From contig JAFAED010000322.1 in the NCBI GenBank assembly GCA_023424275.1, positions 1-5,489 of the forward strand: a stretch of DNA of 5,489 bases, read 5' to 3'. This document shows, in pieces, positions 1 through 5,340 of the stretch; position 1 is the first letter of the stretch, and every line of letters starts with the position of its first letter. The position numbers and the translations under genes were made by a program. The notes below the pieces were generated by a model. It searched no databases. It saw only the letters and a list, made by a program, of their open reading frames with translations, and was not told the origin of the DNA. Source of the stretch: Pseudomonadota bacterium (GTDB lineage: Bacteria; Pseudomonadota; Alphaproteobacteria; Sphingomonadales; Sphingomonadaceae).

Positions 1-5
1 GATGG

Positions 6-26
6 ATCCCGGATCAAGTCCGGGAT
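6..26. repeat. REP-like palindromic intergenic repeat
   Basis: Two perfectly complementary 8-base arms (ATCCCGGA at 6-13 and TCCGGGAT at 19-26) flank a 5-base loop, TCAAG. The surrounding sequence (GATCCCGGATCAAGTCCGGG and the following ATGACG) looks to me like a dispersed repeat common between genes in sphingomonads and some other alphaproteobacteria; that identification is from memory. It lies about 50 bp beyond the stop codon of the leftward ApbE gene, so its hairpin could end or stabilise the operon mRNA. There is no T-tract on either side, so it is not a canonical intrinsic terminator. Confidence 0.6.
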
Positions 27-32
27 GACGAA

Positions 33-80
33 GGAGGTTGGCGTCGCTCGCTAATCGGAGGTTGGCGTCGCTGGCTAATC
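33..80. repeat. 24-bp direct tandem repeat, two copies
   Basis: Positions 33-56 and 57-80 are the same 24-base unit, beginning GGAGGTTGGCGTCGCT, with a single mismatch (C at 49, G at 73). The second copy contains the TAG stop codon of the ApbE gene (75-77, minus strand) and its penultimate codon. The first copy is therefore a duplication of the gene's extreme 3' end plus the downstream spacer. It probably arose by local slippage or duplication. No function can be assigned. Confidence 0.85.
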
Positions 81-1037
81 GAGCATATCGCGCCAGGCGC
101 GCGATATATGTTCGCGGTCACCCGCCACGATGCAGGCGGCGAGACCCTGCGCTTCGGCGAGCGCCAGCGCCGCCTGCGGCCCAAGCACGGTCAAAGCCGT
201 CGCCCAGCCGTCGGCCATCATGCAGCGACGGTGAAGCACCGTGACCGACGTCACGCCGTTGACGATCGGGCGCCCCGTCGACGGGTCGAAACTGTGCGAA
301 TAATCCTGCCCGCGCCGCGAAAATTTCCGCCGATAACTGCCCGACGTCGCGACCGACATATCGTGCAGCGCAATGCGCCAGGGCGCGACGGATGATGCAG
401 GTGGCATTTCGACGTCGACCCACCAAGGTTGGCCGTCGGGACGGACGCCTTCGCCGCGCAGTTCTCCGCCGACCTCGAGCAGGAAGTGCCGCACCCCGAT
501 ATCGAGCAGCCATTCGGCCGCGAGGTCGACGCCATAACCCTTTGCAATGCCGGACAGGTCAAGTGCCGCCCCCGCGCTGCGCCGGATACGCCGGGCGACC
601 GGATCGAATTCGACCGTCCGCGGCGGCGCGATATCGGGCGTTTCAGGGAGTCGATCGACCGCCCCCTTGCTGCCGAAGCCCCAGGCATCGGTCAGCAGCC
701 CCAATGCGGGGTCGAATGCGCCGCCGCTAGCCCGCGCGATATCGAGCGCAGCCTCCATCACCTGTGCGAACTCTTCGGCGATCTCGCACCAGGAGCCCGG
801 TTCGGCGCGGTTGAAACGCGACAGGTCGGATTCGGCTTCCCACTGGCTCATCTGCTCGACGACGAGGCCGAGCGCCGCTTGCACGCCATGCGCCGTCGCC
901 GCGGGCGGGGACACCGCCTGCAACGACCAGCTGGTCCCCATGCTGATGCCGGAGAAGCGTTCGATAGCCACCCCCGCGTCGCGCCCGGCGAAAGCCGCGG
1001 GCGTCAGGGCGCGGGGGATGAGGATGCGATCGGTCAG
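75..1037 (-). CDS. apbE: FAD:protein FMN transferase (ApbE family)
   Basis: This enzyme transfers FMN from FAD onto a Ser/Thr of a target protein, using a divalent metal. With the start used here the protein has 320 residues, near the family's usual size. Visible family motifs in order: MGTSW at 33-37, SRFN at 73-76, GGAFDP at 105-110, LDLSGIAKGYGVD at 159-171, EVGGE at 188-192, VATSGSYRR at 229-237, HSFDPSTGRP at 248-257 and ADGWATAL at 275-282, the last holding the Asp and Thr that bind Mg2+ in the family. The reading frame is open to an ATG at 1154, but that would overlap the upstream gene by 121 bp and add low-complexity residues. I prefer the CTG at 1037, which overlaps the upstream TGA (CTGA) and has GGAAG ten bases before it. 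Residues after it look like homologous protein. GTG at 971 and ATG at 941 are alternatives. No signal peptide is visible with any start. Last gene of the operon; its likely substrate is the DUF2271 protein. Confidence 0.93.
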   Translation of the reverse strand: MTDRILIPRALTPAAFAGRDAGVAIERFSGISMGTSWSLQAVSPPAATAHGVQAALGLVVEQMSQWEAESDLSRFNRAEPGSWCEIAEEFAQVMEAALDIARASGGAFDPALGLLTDAWGFGSKGAVDRLPETPDIAPPRTVEFDPVARRIRRSAGAALDLSGIAKGYGVDLAAEWLLDIGVRHFLLEVGGELRGEGVRPDGQPWWVDVEMPPASSVAPWRIALHDMSVATSGSYRRKFSRRGQDYSHSFDPSTGRPIVNGVTSVTVLHRRCMMADGWATALTVLGPQAALALAEAQGLAACIVAGDREHISRAWRDMLD

Positions 1038-1876
1038 GGTGCCAGCACTTCCAGCGTCGTGACATAGTTCGCGCGGCGCTGCGGCGCCGGCGGAGTGGCA
1101 GGCGCCGGGGCGCCCTCTTCGCGTTCGACCTGCGGCGTCGTGACGTTCAGCCAATAGAGGCCGGGTTCGGTCCAGTTCACCTCGACCTTGCCGTCGGCGC
1201 CCGTCTTGAGATCCATCTGGCCGAGCTGGTCGCGATAGCGGATGCCGCCGGGGATCACCGTGACCGGCAGGCCCGCCGCGGGCTTGCCGTCGAGCAGGAA
1301 CTGGAAGGTCGCCGCCTCGCCCGCGATCAGGTCGTTCGGATGCGTCACGGGGACGAGTTCGATCCCCTTGCCCACCGGCTTGAACAAGGTCGTCGTCGGT
1401 TCGCCGACGGTGACGAAAATCTCGTTGCGGTTGTTCGATTCGGCGGTCTTCACATTGGTCGCGCCGGCGGGAATGCGCTCGGCGAGGTTCGCGGTCGTCG
1501 TACCGCGCGGCAGCCGTTCGGTCTTGCCGTTCAGGTCATAGCTTCCCATCACGCCATCGGACACCGATGCGATGCGCCAGGTGCCCTTTTGCGTCAGATG
1601 GACGTCGAAGGTGCTGCGGTAGCGCCCCGTCGCCTTATTCTCGATCGTCGCCTCGCTGCCGTCGGGCGCCCAGGCCTTCATCGCGTCGAGGCGCATCGGC
1701 TGATGTTCGAAATAGAAAAGATCGTTCGACACCGCCGCATCGACCGTGACCCAGACGTCGTCGCCCGACAGGACGGTCGACGAGGGCATCATCCACTGAC
1801 GGTGCGCCGACGCCGGTACGGCAACCAGTGCGGCCAGTGCGGCGGTCGCGGCGAAACCCCAAATTCGCTTTTTCAT
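1034..1876 (-). CDS. DUF4198 domain exported protein, probable periplasmic metal-handling protein
   Basis: A 280-residue secreted protein. Residues 1-24 form a Sec signal peptide (MKKR, then an Ala/Leu/Val-rich core) ending PASA, so the mature protein would begin at His25 (HRQWMMPS). The Ala-His-x-x-Trp start, a first beta-rich domain (about 25-115) and a second Ig-like beta domain (about 155-248, with VTHPNDLIAGEAATFQFLLDGKPAAG and EPGLYWLNV) are typical of DUF4198 (COG5266), a family annotated as periplasmic components linked to cobalt/nickel uptake. Further His residues are at 58, 93 and 179. A Pro/Ala-rich stretch at 251-268 precedes a final strand (YVTTLEV). The start is supported by AGGA seven bases before the ATG and by the signal peptide. 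It lies 20 bp after the DUF2271 gene and overlaps the ApbE frame at its stop. The metal-binding role is inferred from family; the ligand is unknown. Confidence 0.88.
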   Translation of the reverse strand: MKKRIWGFAATAALAALVAVPASAHRQWMMPSSTVLSGDDVWVTVDAAVSNDLFYFEHQPMRLDAMKAWAPDGSEATIENKATGRYRSTFDVHLTQKGTWRIASVSDGVMGSYDLNGKTERLPRGTTTANLAERIPAGATNVKTAESNNRNEIFVTVGEPTTTLFKPVGKGIELVPVTHPNDLIAGEAATFQFLLDGKPAAGLPVTVIPGGIRYRDQLGQMDLKTGADGKVEVNWTEPGLYWLNVTTPQVEREEGAPAPATPPAPQRRANYVTTLEVLAP

Positions 1877-1896
1877 ATCCCTGTCCTGTTCAAGCT

Positions 1897-2430
1897 TTAA
1901 CGGAAGGCGACCGAAACGGCGCCCAGTTCAGTCGTCCCGGCGGCGCGCCCGCCTGCCCCGGCCTTGGCCGGCCAGGTGAAGGGGATGCGCAGCAGTTCGC
2001 GGCCGCCGACTTCGCGCGCCGCCTCGATCACCAGCGTGTATTGGCCGGGGGCTGCGGCGCCGAGCTGCGCGCGGGTGAAGGAGACCTTGTGCGCGCCCGG
2101 CGCGCGCGTCGCGCCGGTGATGCCGTTCGCGGGGAAGGTCATCGAACGGCCCGCAGCGCGCCACCACTGGCGCACATCGCGAAGCCACTTCGTACCTTCG
2201 TTGGCCTTCATGTCATAATCGTACCAGACCGCGACGGTCTTCGCCGGCGCGCCGGCCTTTTCGACCCAGATCGCGACATAGGGTTTGTGATATTCGGCGA
2301 CCTTGAGGCGCGGAATATTGATCGTGACGTCCATCGTCGCCGGATTGGCGAACGCGACCGTCGGCGCGCCGAGCACGGCGCCGAGGCCGATCGTGCCGCC
2401 GATGATCCGCGCCGGGGTGGAAAGCTGCAT
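1897..2430 (-). CDS. DUF2271 exported protein with predicted flavinylation site
   Basis: A 177-residue protein with a signal peptide at 1-28 (hydrophobic IIGGTIGLGAVLGAP, cleavage after AFA). The mature part matches DUF2271 features: DVTINIPRL near the N-terminus, then YVAIWVEKAG, the Trp-rich KWLRDVRQWW (81-90), the motif NGITGATRAPG (102-112), and YTLVIEAARE followed by IPFTWP (148-153). The TGAT core resembles the [D/N]xx[S/T]GA[S/T] consensus that ApbE enzymes modify, making Thr108 the likely covalent FMN site. This fits the apbE gene in the same operon. The frame is open further upstream to 2808, but the ATG at 2430 is preferred because GGGAG precedes it, a signal peptide follows it, and the longer version overlaps the PepSY gene with non-protein-like Arg-rich sequence. 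It begins 11 bp after the PepSY stop. Probable role: periplasmic flavoprotein electron carrier or reductase (inference). Confidence 0.9.
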   Translation of the reverse strand: MQLSTPARIIGGTIGLGAVLGAPTVAFANPATMDVTINIPRLKVAEYHKPYVAIWVEKAGAPAKTVAVWYDYDMKANEGTKWLRDVRQWWRAAGRSMTFPANGITGATRAPGAHKVSFTRAQLGAAAPGQYTLVIEAAREVGGRELLRIPFTWPAKAGAGGRAAGTTELGAVSVAFR

Positions 2431-2441
2431 GACGGGTCTCC

Positions 2442-3086
2442 CTAGTGAATATAGATGATGGCGATGACGGCCGGGATCGCGAGGCCCAAGCCAACGAGCG
2501 GCCAGGTGCTCTTGCGCTTTGCCGAATGCAGCTGGAGCAGGAACAGGCCGGTGATCGCGAAGACGAGGCAGGCGAAGGCGAAGATGTCGATGAACAGGCT
2601 CCATTCGCCGCCCGAATTGCGGCCCTTGTGGAGATCGTTGAGATAGGAGATCCAACCGCGACTGGTGATTTCCGCCGACGCCGCGCCGGTCGCAAGATCG
2701 ATCGCCACCCAGGCGTCGCCGCCCGGACGCGGTGCCGGCAGATAGACTTCGTCGGCCGACCACTCCGCCTCGCTCGACGCCTTCACGGGAAAGGCGCCTT
2801 CGACCCATTCGGCGACCGCGGTCGGCAGGGGCGCCTTTTCCGCATCGGGAACCGCGGCTTTCAGGCGCGCCAGAAGCGCCGGTGGCATTTGCGCCGATCG
2901 CTGCGCGACGACGGGCGTGCCCTCAATATCGGCGGCATGATTGAGCGTGAATCCGGTGATCGCGAAGAGCAACAGGCCGATCAGGCTGACGGCCGAACTC
3001 ATCCAGTGCCAGGTATGGAGCTGTTTCAGCCAAAAGGCCTTCCGGCTTTTCTTGGTCGCCGGTCGCGAGGAAGTGGGTGCGTGCAT
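2442..3086 (-). CDS. PepSY-associated three-helix membrane protein (PepSY_TM_like_2 type)
   Basis: A 214-residue inner-membrane protein. A basic N-terminus (KKSRK) leads to QLHTWHW (22-28) and a first membrane helix at about 29-49 ending TLNH. A periplasmic segment (about 50-160) carries a PepSY-like strand, WVAIDLATG (126-134), then the family motif LNDLHKGRNSGGEW (149-162). A second helix spans about 163-186, a basic HSAKRK loop faces the cytoplasm, and a third helix at 196-212 ends the protein. His24, His27, His50 and His153 are potential haem or metal ligands, since related PepSY_TM reductases for ferric siderophores carry haem; that role here is inference. First gene of the operon, 33 bp after a Fur-box-like promoter. 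The ATG at 3086 is the only sensible start, because the frame closes at 3120-3122, yet no clear Shine-Dalgarno precedes it. Likely role: moving electrons across the membrane to the flavinylated DUF2271 partner. Confidence 0.88.
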   Translation of the reverse strand: MHAPTSSRPATKKSRKAFWLKQLHTWHWMSSAVSLIGLLLFAITGFTLNHAADIEGTPVVAQRSAQMPPALLARLKAAVPDAEKAPLPTAVAEWVEGAFPVKASSEAEWSADEVYLPAPRPGGDAWVAIDLATGAASAEITSRGWISYLNDLHKGRNSGGEWSLFIDIFAFACLVFAITGLFLLQLHSAKRKSTWPLVGLGLAIPAVIAIIYIH

Positions 3087-3118
3087 CGGAGGATTCTGGT
3101 CTGGAGTGATGCGAGCGC

Positions 3119-3145
3119 ATTATCGCGAATGATTCGCAATTTCAA
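3119..3145 (-). promoter_or_regulatory. Promoter of the PepSY-DUF2271-DUF4198-apbE operon
   Basis: On the minus strand a -35-like TTGAAA (3145-3140, five of six to TTGACA) is followed after 15 bases by a -10-like GATAAT (3124-3119, five of six to TATAAT). Transcription would begin near 3112, leaving a leader of about 26 bases before the ATG at 3086. The region is clearly more AT-rich than its surroundings. The 15-base spacer is shorter than the 17-base optimum, so reading the -10 one base later (ATAATG) is possible. Confidence 0.5.
3122..3140. promoter_or_regulatory. Fur-box-like operator
   Basis: The 19-base sequence ATCGCGAATGATTCGCAAT is a palindrome around position 3131 with eight of nine pairs matched; the mismatch is C3124/A3138, and the inner 6-1-6 core GCGAAT-G-ATTCGC is perfect. 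The 9-1-9 geometry and the TGcgAAT-N-ATTcgC half-sites resemble Fur-family boxes (TGATAAT-N-ATTATCA). It fills the gap between the -35 and -10 elements of the operon promoter, where a bound repressor would exclude RNA polymerase. Iron-responsive repression by Fur is the best guess; another regulator of the Fur superfamily is possible. Confidence 0.55.
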
Positions 3146-3240
3146 ACATTATTGCAGCTATTTTGGGCGATTATCTTCCCTTCGCGCCTGCCCCATTCGC
3201 CCGGCGATGCGCGGCGAAGCGCGTCGATATCCGCAGCGCA

Positions 3241-3852
3241 TCATTGCGGCGACCCGGTCCAGCGCGGATGCTTGACCATGGCTTGATCGAACAGGTCGGA
3301 AAACATCAGCCGCTTTAGCCAGTCCTGCACGCTGTTCGGCACCTGGAGTTCGAACCAGGCCGCATCGACGGCCGCAAATTGCCGCACGAACGGGAACAGC
3401 GCAATATCGCTGAAACGCCGCCCTTCACCGCCAAGATAGGCCTGATCCGCCAGCACGGTCCCAAGCTCCGCAAGCATTGCGAGGCCCGCGTCGCGATGTA
3501 CCAGCGGATCGCCATCGTATCGGTCGGGATATTTATATCGATCGAGGTGATGCTTGAAATCGCCGTCGAACGCGGCGATCAATGCCGCGTCGGCGGCTGC
3601 CAGCCAGTCCTCGGGGTCATGCTGCGCAAGGGCCCAGCGCATGATGTCGATACTTTCATCGATCACCGTACCATCGTTCAGGATAAGCACCGGCACCGTT
3701 CCCTTGGGCGATGCGGCGAGCATCGCGGCGGGCTTGTCGCGCAGCAGCACTTCGCGATGGTCATAGGCCGCCCCGCTCATCAGCAACGCCATGCGCGCCC
3801 GCATCGCATAAGGGCAACGGCGAAAGCTGTAGAGGATGGGACGGTCGGTCAT
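3241..3852 (-). CDS. Glutathione S-transferase family protein
   Basis: A 203-residue cytoplasmic protein with the two-domain GST layout. The thioredoxin-like N-domain (about 5-78) has the catalytic-type motif RRCPYAMRAR (11-20), with Cys13 placed as in omega- and beta-like GSTs or glutaredoxin-like GSTs, the cis-Pro loop GTVPVL (51-56, Pro54), and the glutathione-binding DES at 65-67. The all-helical C-domain follows from about 85, with the capping-box-like FSDIALFPF near residue 150. A Cys rather than Tyr/Ser suggests thiol-transfer or dehydroascorbate-type chemistry more than classical conjugation; the substrate is not predictable. The frame extends upstream to 3990, but the ATG at 3852 is chosen because MTDRPILYSF is the usual GST N-terminus and the upstream residues are not family-like. 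No strong Shine-Dalgarno is visible. It lies 154 bp before the PepSY gene, which has its own promoter, so it is probably a separate unit. Confidence 0.9.
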   Translation of the reverse strand: MTDRPILYSFRRCPYAMRARMALLMSGAAYDHREVLLRDKPAAMLAASPKGTVPVLILNDGTVIDESIDIMRWALAQHDPEDWLAAADAALIAAFDGDFKHHLDRYKYPDRYDGDPLVHRDAGLAMLAELGTVLADQAYLGGEGRRFSDIALFPFVRQFAAVDAAWFELQVPNSVQDWLKRLMFSDLFDQAMVKHPRWTGSPQ

Positions 3853-3918
3853 CGACGGACGCCATAGACAAGCGGCCCGTCTCTGCCAAATTGCGTGCGG
3901 GGGCGTTCGACAGGCTTG

Positions 3919-3930
3919 TTGCGCTCGCAA
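3919..3930. promoter_or_regulatory. Short palindrome in the divergent intergenic region
   Basis: TTGCG-CT-CGCAA is a perfect 5-2-5 inverted repeat in the 159-bp gap between the GST and serine hydrolase genes, which diverge from it. Its position would suit an operator shared by both promoters, but I could not place convincing -35/-10 pairs for either gene, and a 12-bp palindrome can occur by chance in GC-rich DNA. Confidence 0.2.
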
Positions 3931-4011
3931 AGGGGTTCCGGGTAGCCCAAGGTGCTGATGGGGTGACGCGACAGGCGGACTCGCGGGCAAATATGGAGGG
4001 GACTTCCGACG

Positions 4012-5235
4012 ATGCTCAGAAGGCGCGCTTTGTTGGCGGGTTCGGTGGCGTTGACCGCCGGCATCCCGACCTCCGCCTACGCCGGTGCGGACGCGCGTTG
4101 CCCGGGCGACGACACCGCATGGATTCCGTCAGAGGAACTCGTGCTGAATATTCCGAGCCTCATGCGGATCGCCGGCGTCCCCGGCGTCGCCATCGCGGTT
4201 GTCGATCGCGGAGAGCTGGCCTGGACCCGAAACTTCGGCGTGACGAATATTCTCACGCGCGCGCCCGTGCGCGACGACACGCTGTTCGAAGCCGCATCGA
4301 TGACCAAGCCCGTCTTCGCCTATGTCGTCATGCGACTGGTCGACGAGAAACGCCTCGACCTCGACAAGCCGCTCGTCGCCTATCGCCGACCGGCGAACCT
4401 CGGAGGCGACCCCAATCTCGAACGCATCACGGCGCGGCATGTTCTGGAGCATTCGACCGGCCTGCCCAATTGGGCATCGGAGCCGCTGGTGACGAGCAGC
4501 GCCCCCGGATCGCAATACAGCTATTCCGGCGAAGCATTTATCTGGCTCCAACTCGTCGTCGAGAAGATTGCGGGCATGGGCCTGGGCAGCGTGATGCAGG
4601 AAAAGCTGTTCGGCCCGGCGGGCATGTCCCGCAGCAGCTTCGGCTGGGATCAGCATATCGCGAGCTCCGCCGTTTTCGGCCATTCCGAACCGCCCGACGG
4701 CGAACGGACGCTCCCTCCCCAGCCCACGCGCGCGCTGGGCGACCGGCTGCTCCCGATTGCGACAAGATGGGGCAGGCCGATCGCGTCGTGGACTTATGAC
4801 AATTCGGTCGCGGCGATGCGAGAGGCAAATCCTGAAACACCACCGGCGACGCACGACCTGCTGGTCAATTCGGCCGGCGGCCTCCTTATGACGGCGGCCG
4901 ATTATGCGCGGTTCATGATCCTCATGATGGACCGGCAAAAACGGGCGGCCTGGGAGATATCCGAAACCTCGCGCCAGGCGATGCTCGCCCCGCGGATCGA
5001 GGTGCGCGGGCGCGACATTTCGCGGGGGTTGGGCTGGGAGCTCGAACAATCTCCGGGAGGTCCGCTGTTCCAGCACAGCGGCAGCAATTATGGCATCTTC
5101 AAGACATTGGGCGTCGGCGATGCCCGAAACGGCCGCGCGATCGTCCTGTTCACCAACGGCACCAACGGCAATGCGCTCGCGGCACGGATCGTTCGACAGG
5201 CGACAGGGATCGAGCGGCTGAAGACCCTGATCTGA
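4012..5235 (+). CDS. Exported serine hydrolase, class C beta-lactamase/esterase family
   Basis: A 407-residue protein of the PF00144 fold (class C beta-lactamases, DD-peptidases, family VIII esterases). The N-terminus MLRRRALLAGSVALTAG is a signal peptide with a twin-arginine-like RRRALL, probably cleaved after SAYA (residue 24). Catalytic signatures: SMTK at 96-99 (nucleophile Ser96, base Lys99), YSG at 171-173 in the place of the usual YxN, and HSG at 355-357 replacing KTG. Other family landmarks are HVLEHSTGLPNW (143-154), the LFGPAGM segment (199-205), and SAGGLLMTAADYARFM (287-302). HSG instead of KTG favours an esterase or peptidase-like hydrolase over a true beta-lactamase; the substrate is unknown. 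The ATG is preceded by GGAGGGG at 3995-4001 with a ten-base gap, and the signal peptide begins there, which supports this start. Transcribed alone, divergent from the GST gene. Confidence 0.92.
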   Translation: MLRRRALLAGSVALTAGIPTSAYAGADARCPGDDTAWIPSEELVLNIPSLMRIAGVPGVAIAVVDRGELAWTRNFGVTNILTRAPVRDDTLFEAASMTKPVFAYVVMRLVDEKRLDLDKPLVAYRRPANLGGDPNLERITARHVLEHSTGLPNWASEPLVTSSAPGSQYSYSGEAFIWLQLVVEKIAGMGLGSVMQEKLFGPAGMSRSSFGWDQHIASSAVFGHSEPPDGERTLPPQPTRALGDRLLPIATRWGRPIASWTYDNSVAAMREANPETPPATHDLLVNSAGGLLMTAADYARFMILMMDRQKRAAWEISETSRQAMLAPRIEVRGRDISRGLGWELEQSPGGPLFQHSGSNYGIFKTLGVGDARNGRAIVLFTNGTNGNALAARIVRQATGIERLKTLI

Positions 5236-5252
5236 TCGATCGGGCTCGATCA
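5233..5252 (+). terminator. Weak hairpin overlapping the serine hydrolase stop codon
   Basis: TGATCGA (5233-5239) and TCGATCA (5246-5252) can pair as a perfect 7-bp stem around the loop TCGGGC, starting at the TGA stop itself. It could end or protect the mRNA, but no T-tract follows, so intrinsic termination is doubtful. Confidence 0.35.
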
Positions 5253-5325
5253 TACATCGCCGCGCACCGGCGATCACGCCTGGCGGACCGGCGGCAGCGG
5301 CATATCGCGGCGAGAAAGAAGAAGG

Positions 5326-5340
5326 TGGCGGAGACGGAGG
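5326..5340 (-). other. tRNA-Ser 3'-end-like fragment, candidate att site
   Basis: Read on the minus strand this is CCTCCGTCTCCGCCA, which has the form of the last bases of an alphaproteobacterial tRNA-Ser (acceptor strand plus discriminator G and CCA). No tRNA body precedes it: the bases immediately upstream on that strand (from 5341) do not make the TTCGAAT T-loop. GC content drops from high to about 40% over 5341-5400. Such a tail alone is what a tyrosine-recombinase integration leaves at one end of an island. No integrase is visible in the window, and the match is short. Confidence 0.3.

Noticed and set aside
429..1067. Plus-strand open frame of 212 residues antisense to apbE
   Set aside because: No motif, and it is fully covered by ApbE, whose motifs are unmistakable on the other strand.
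1038..1154. N-terminal extension of ApbE to the ATG at 1154
   Set aside because: It would overlap the DUF4198 gene by 121 bp, and the extra residues are Arg/Ala/Gly-rich with no export signal, typical of out-of-frame translation.
2431..2808. N-terminal extension of the DUF2271 protein to 2808
   Set aside because: The extension is Arg-rich shadow sequence of the PepSY gene, and the signal peptide begins at the ATG at 2430, which also has a ribosome site.
3205..3222. Hairpin ATGCGC-GGCGAA-GCGCGT after the GST stop as a terminator
   Set aside because: The stem is short with a T-G wobble and no T-tract follows on the minus strand; GC-rich DNA gives such stems by chance.
3868..3911. A -35/-10 pair for the GST gene (TTGGCA ... 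TCTATG)
   Set aside because: The match is poor, the spacer is 15 bases and it would leave almost no leader before the ATG.
3711..4799. Plus-strand open frame of 362 residues spanning the GST 5' end and much of the serine hydrolase
   Set aside because: Its composition is Arg-rich and it crosses two well-supported genes in other frames; no family features.
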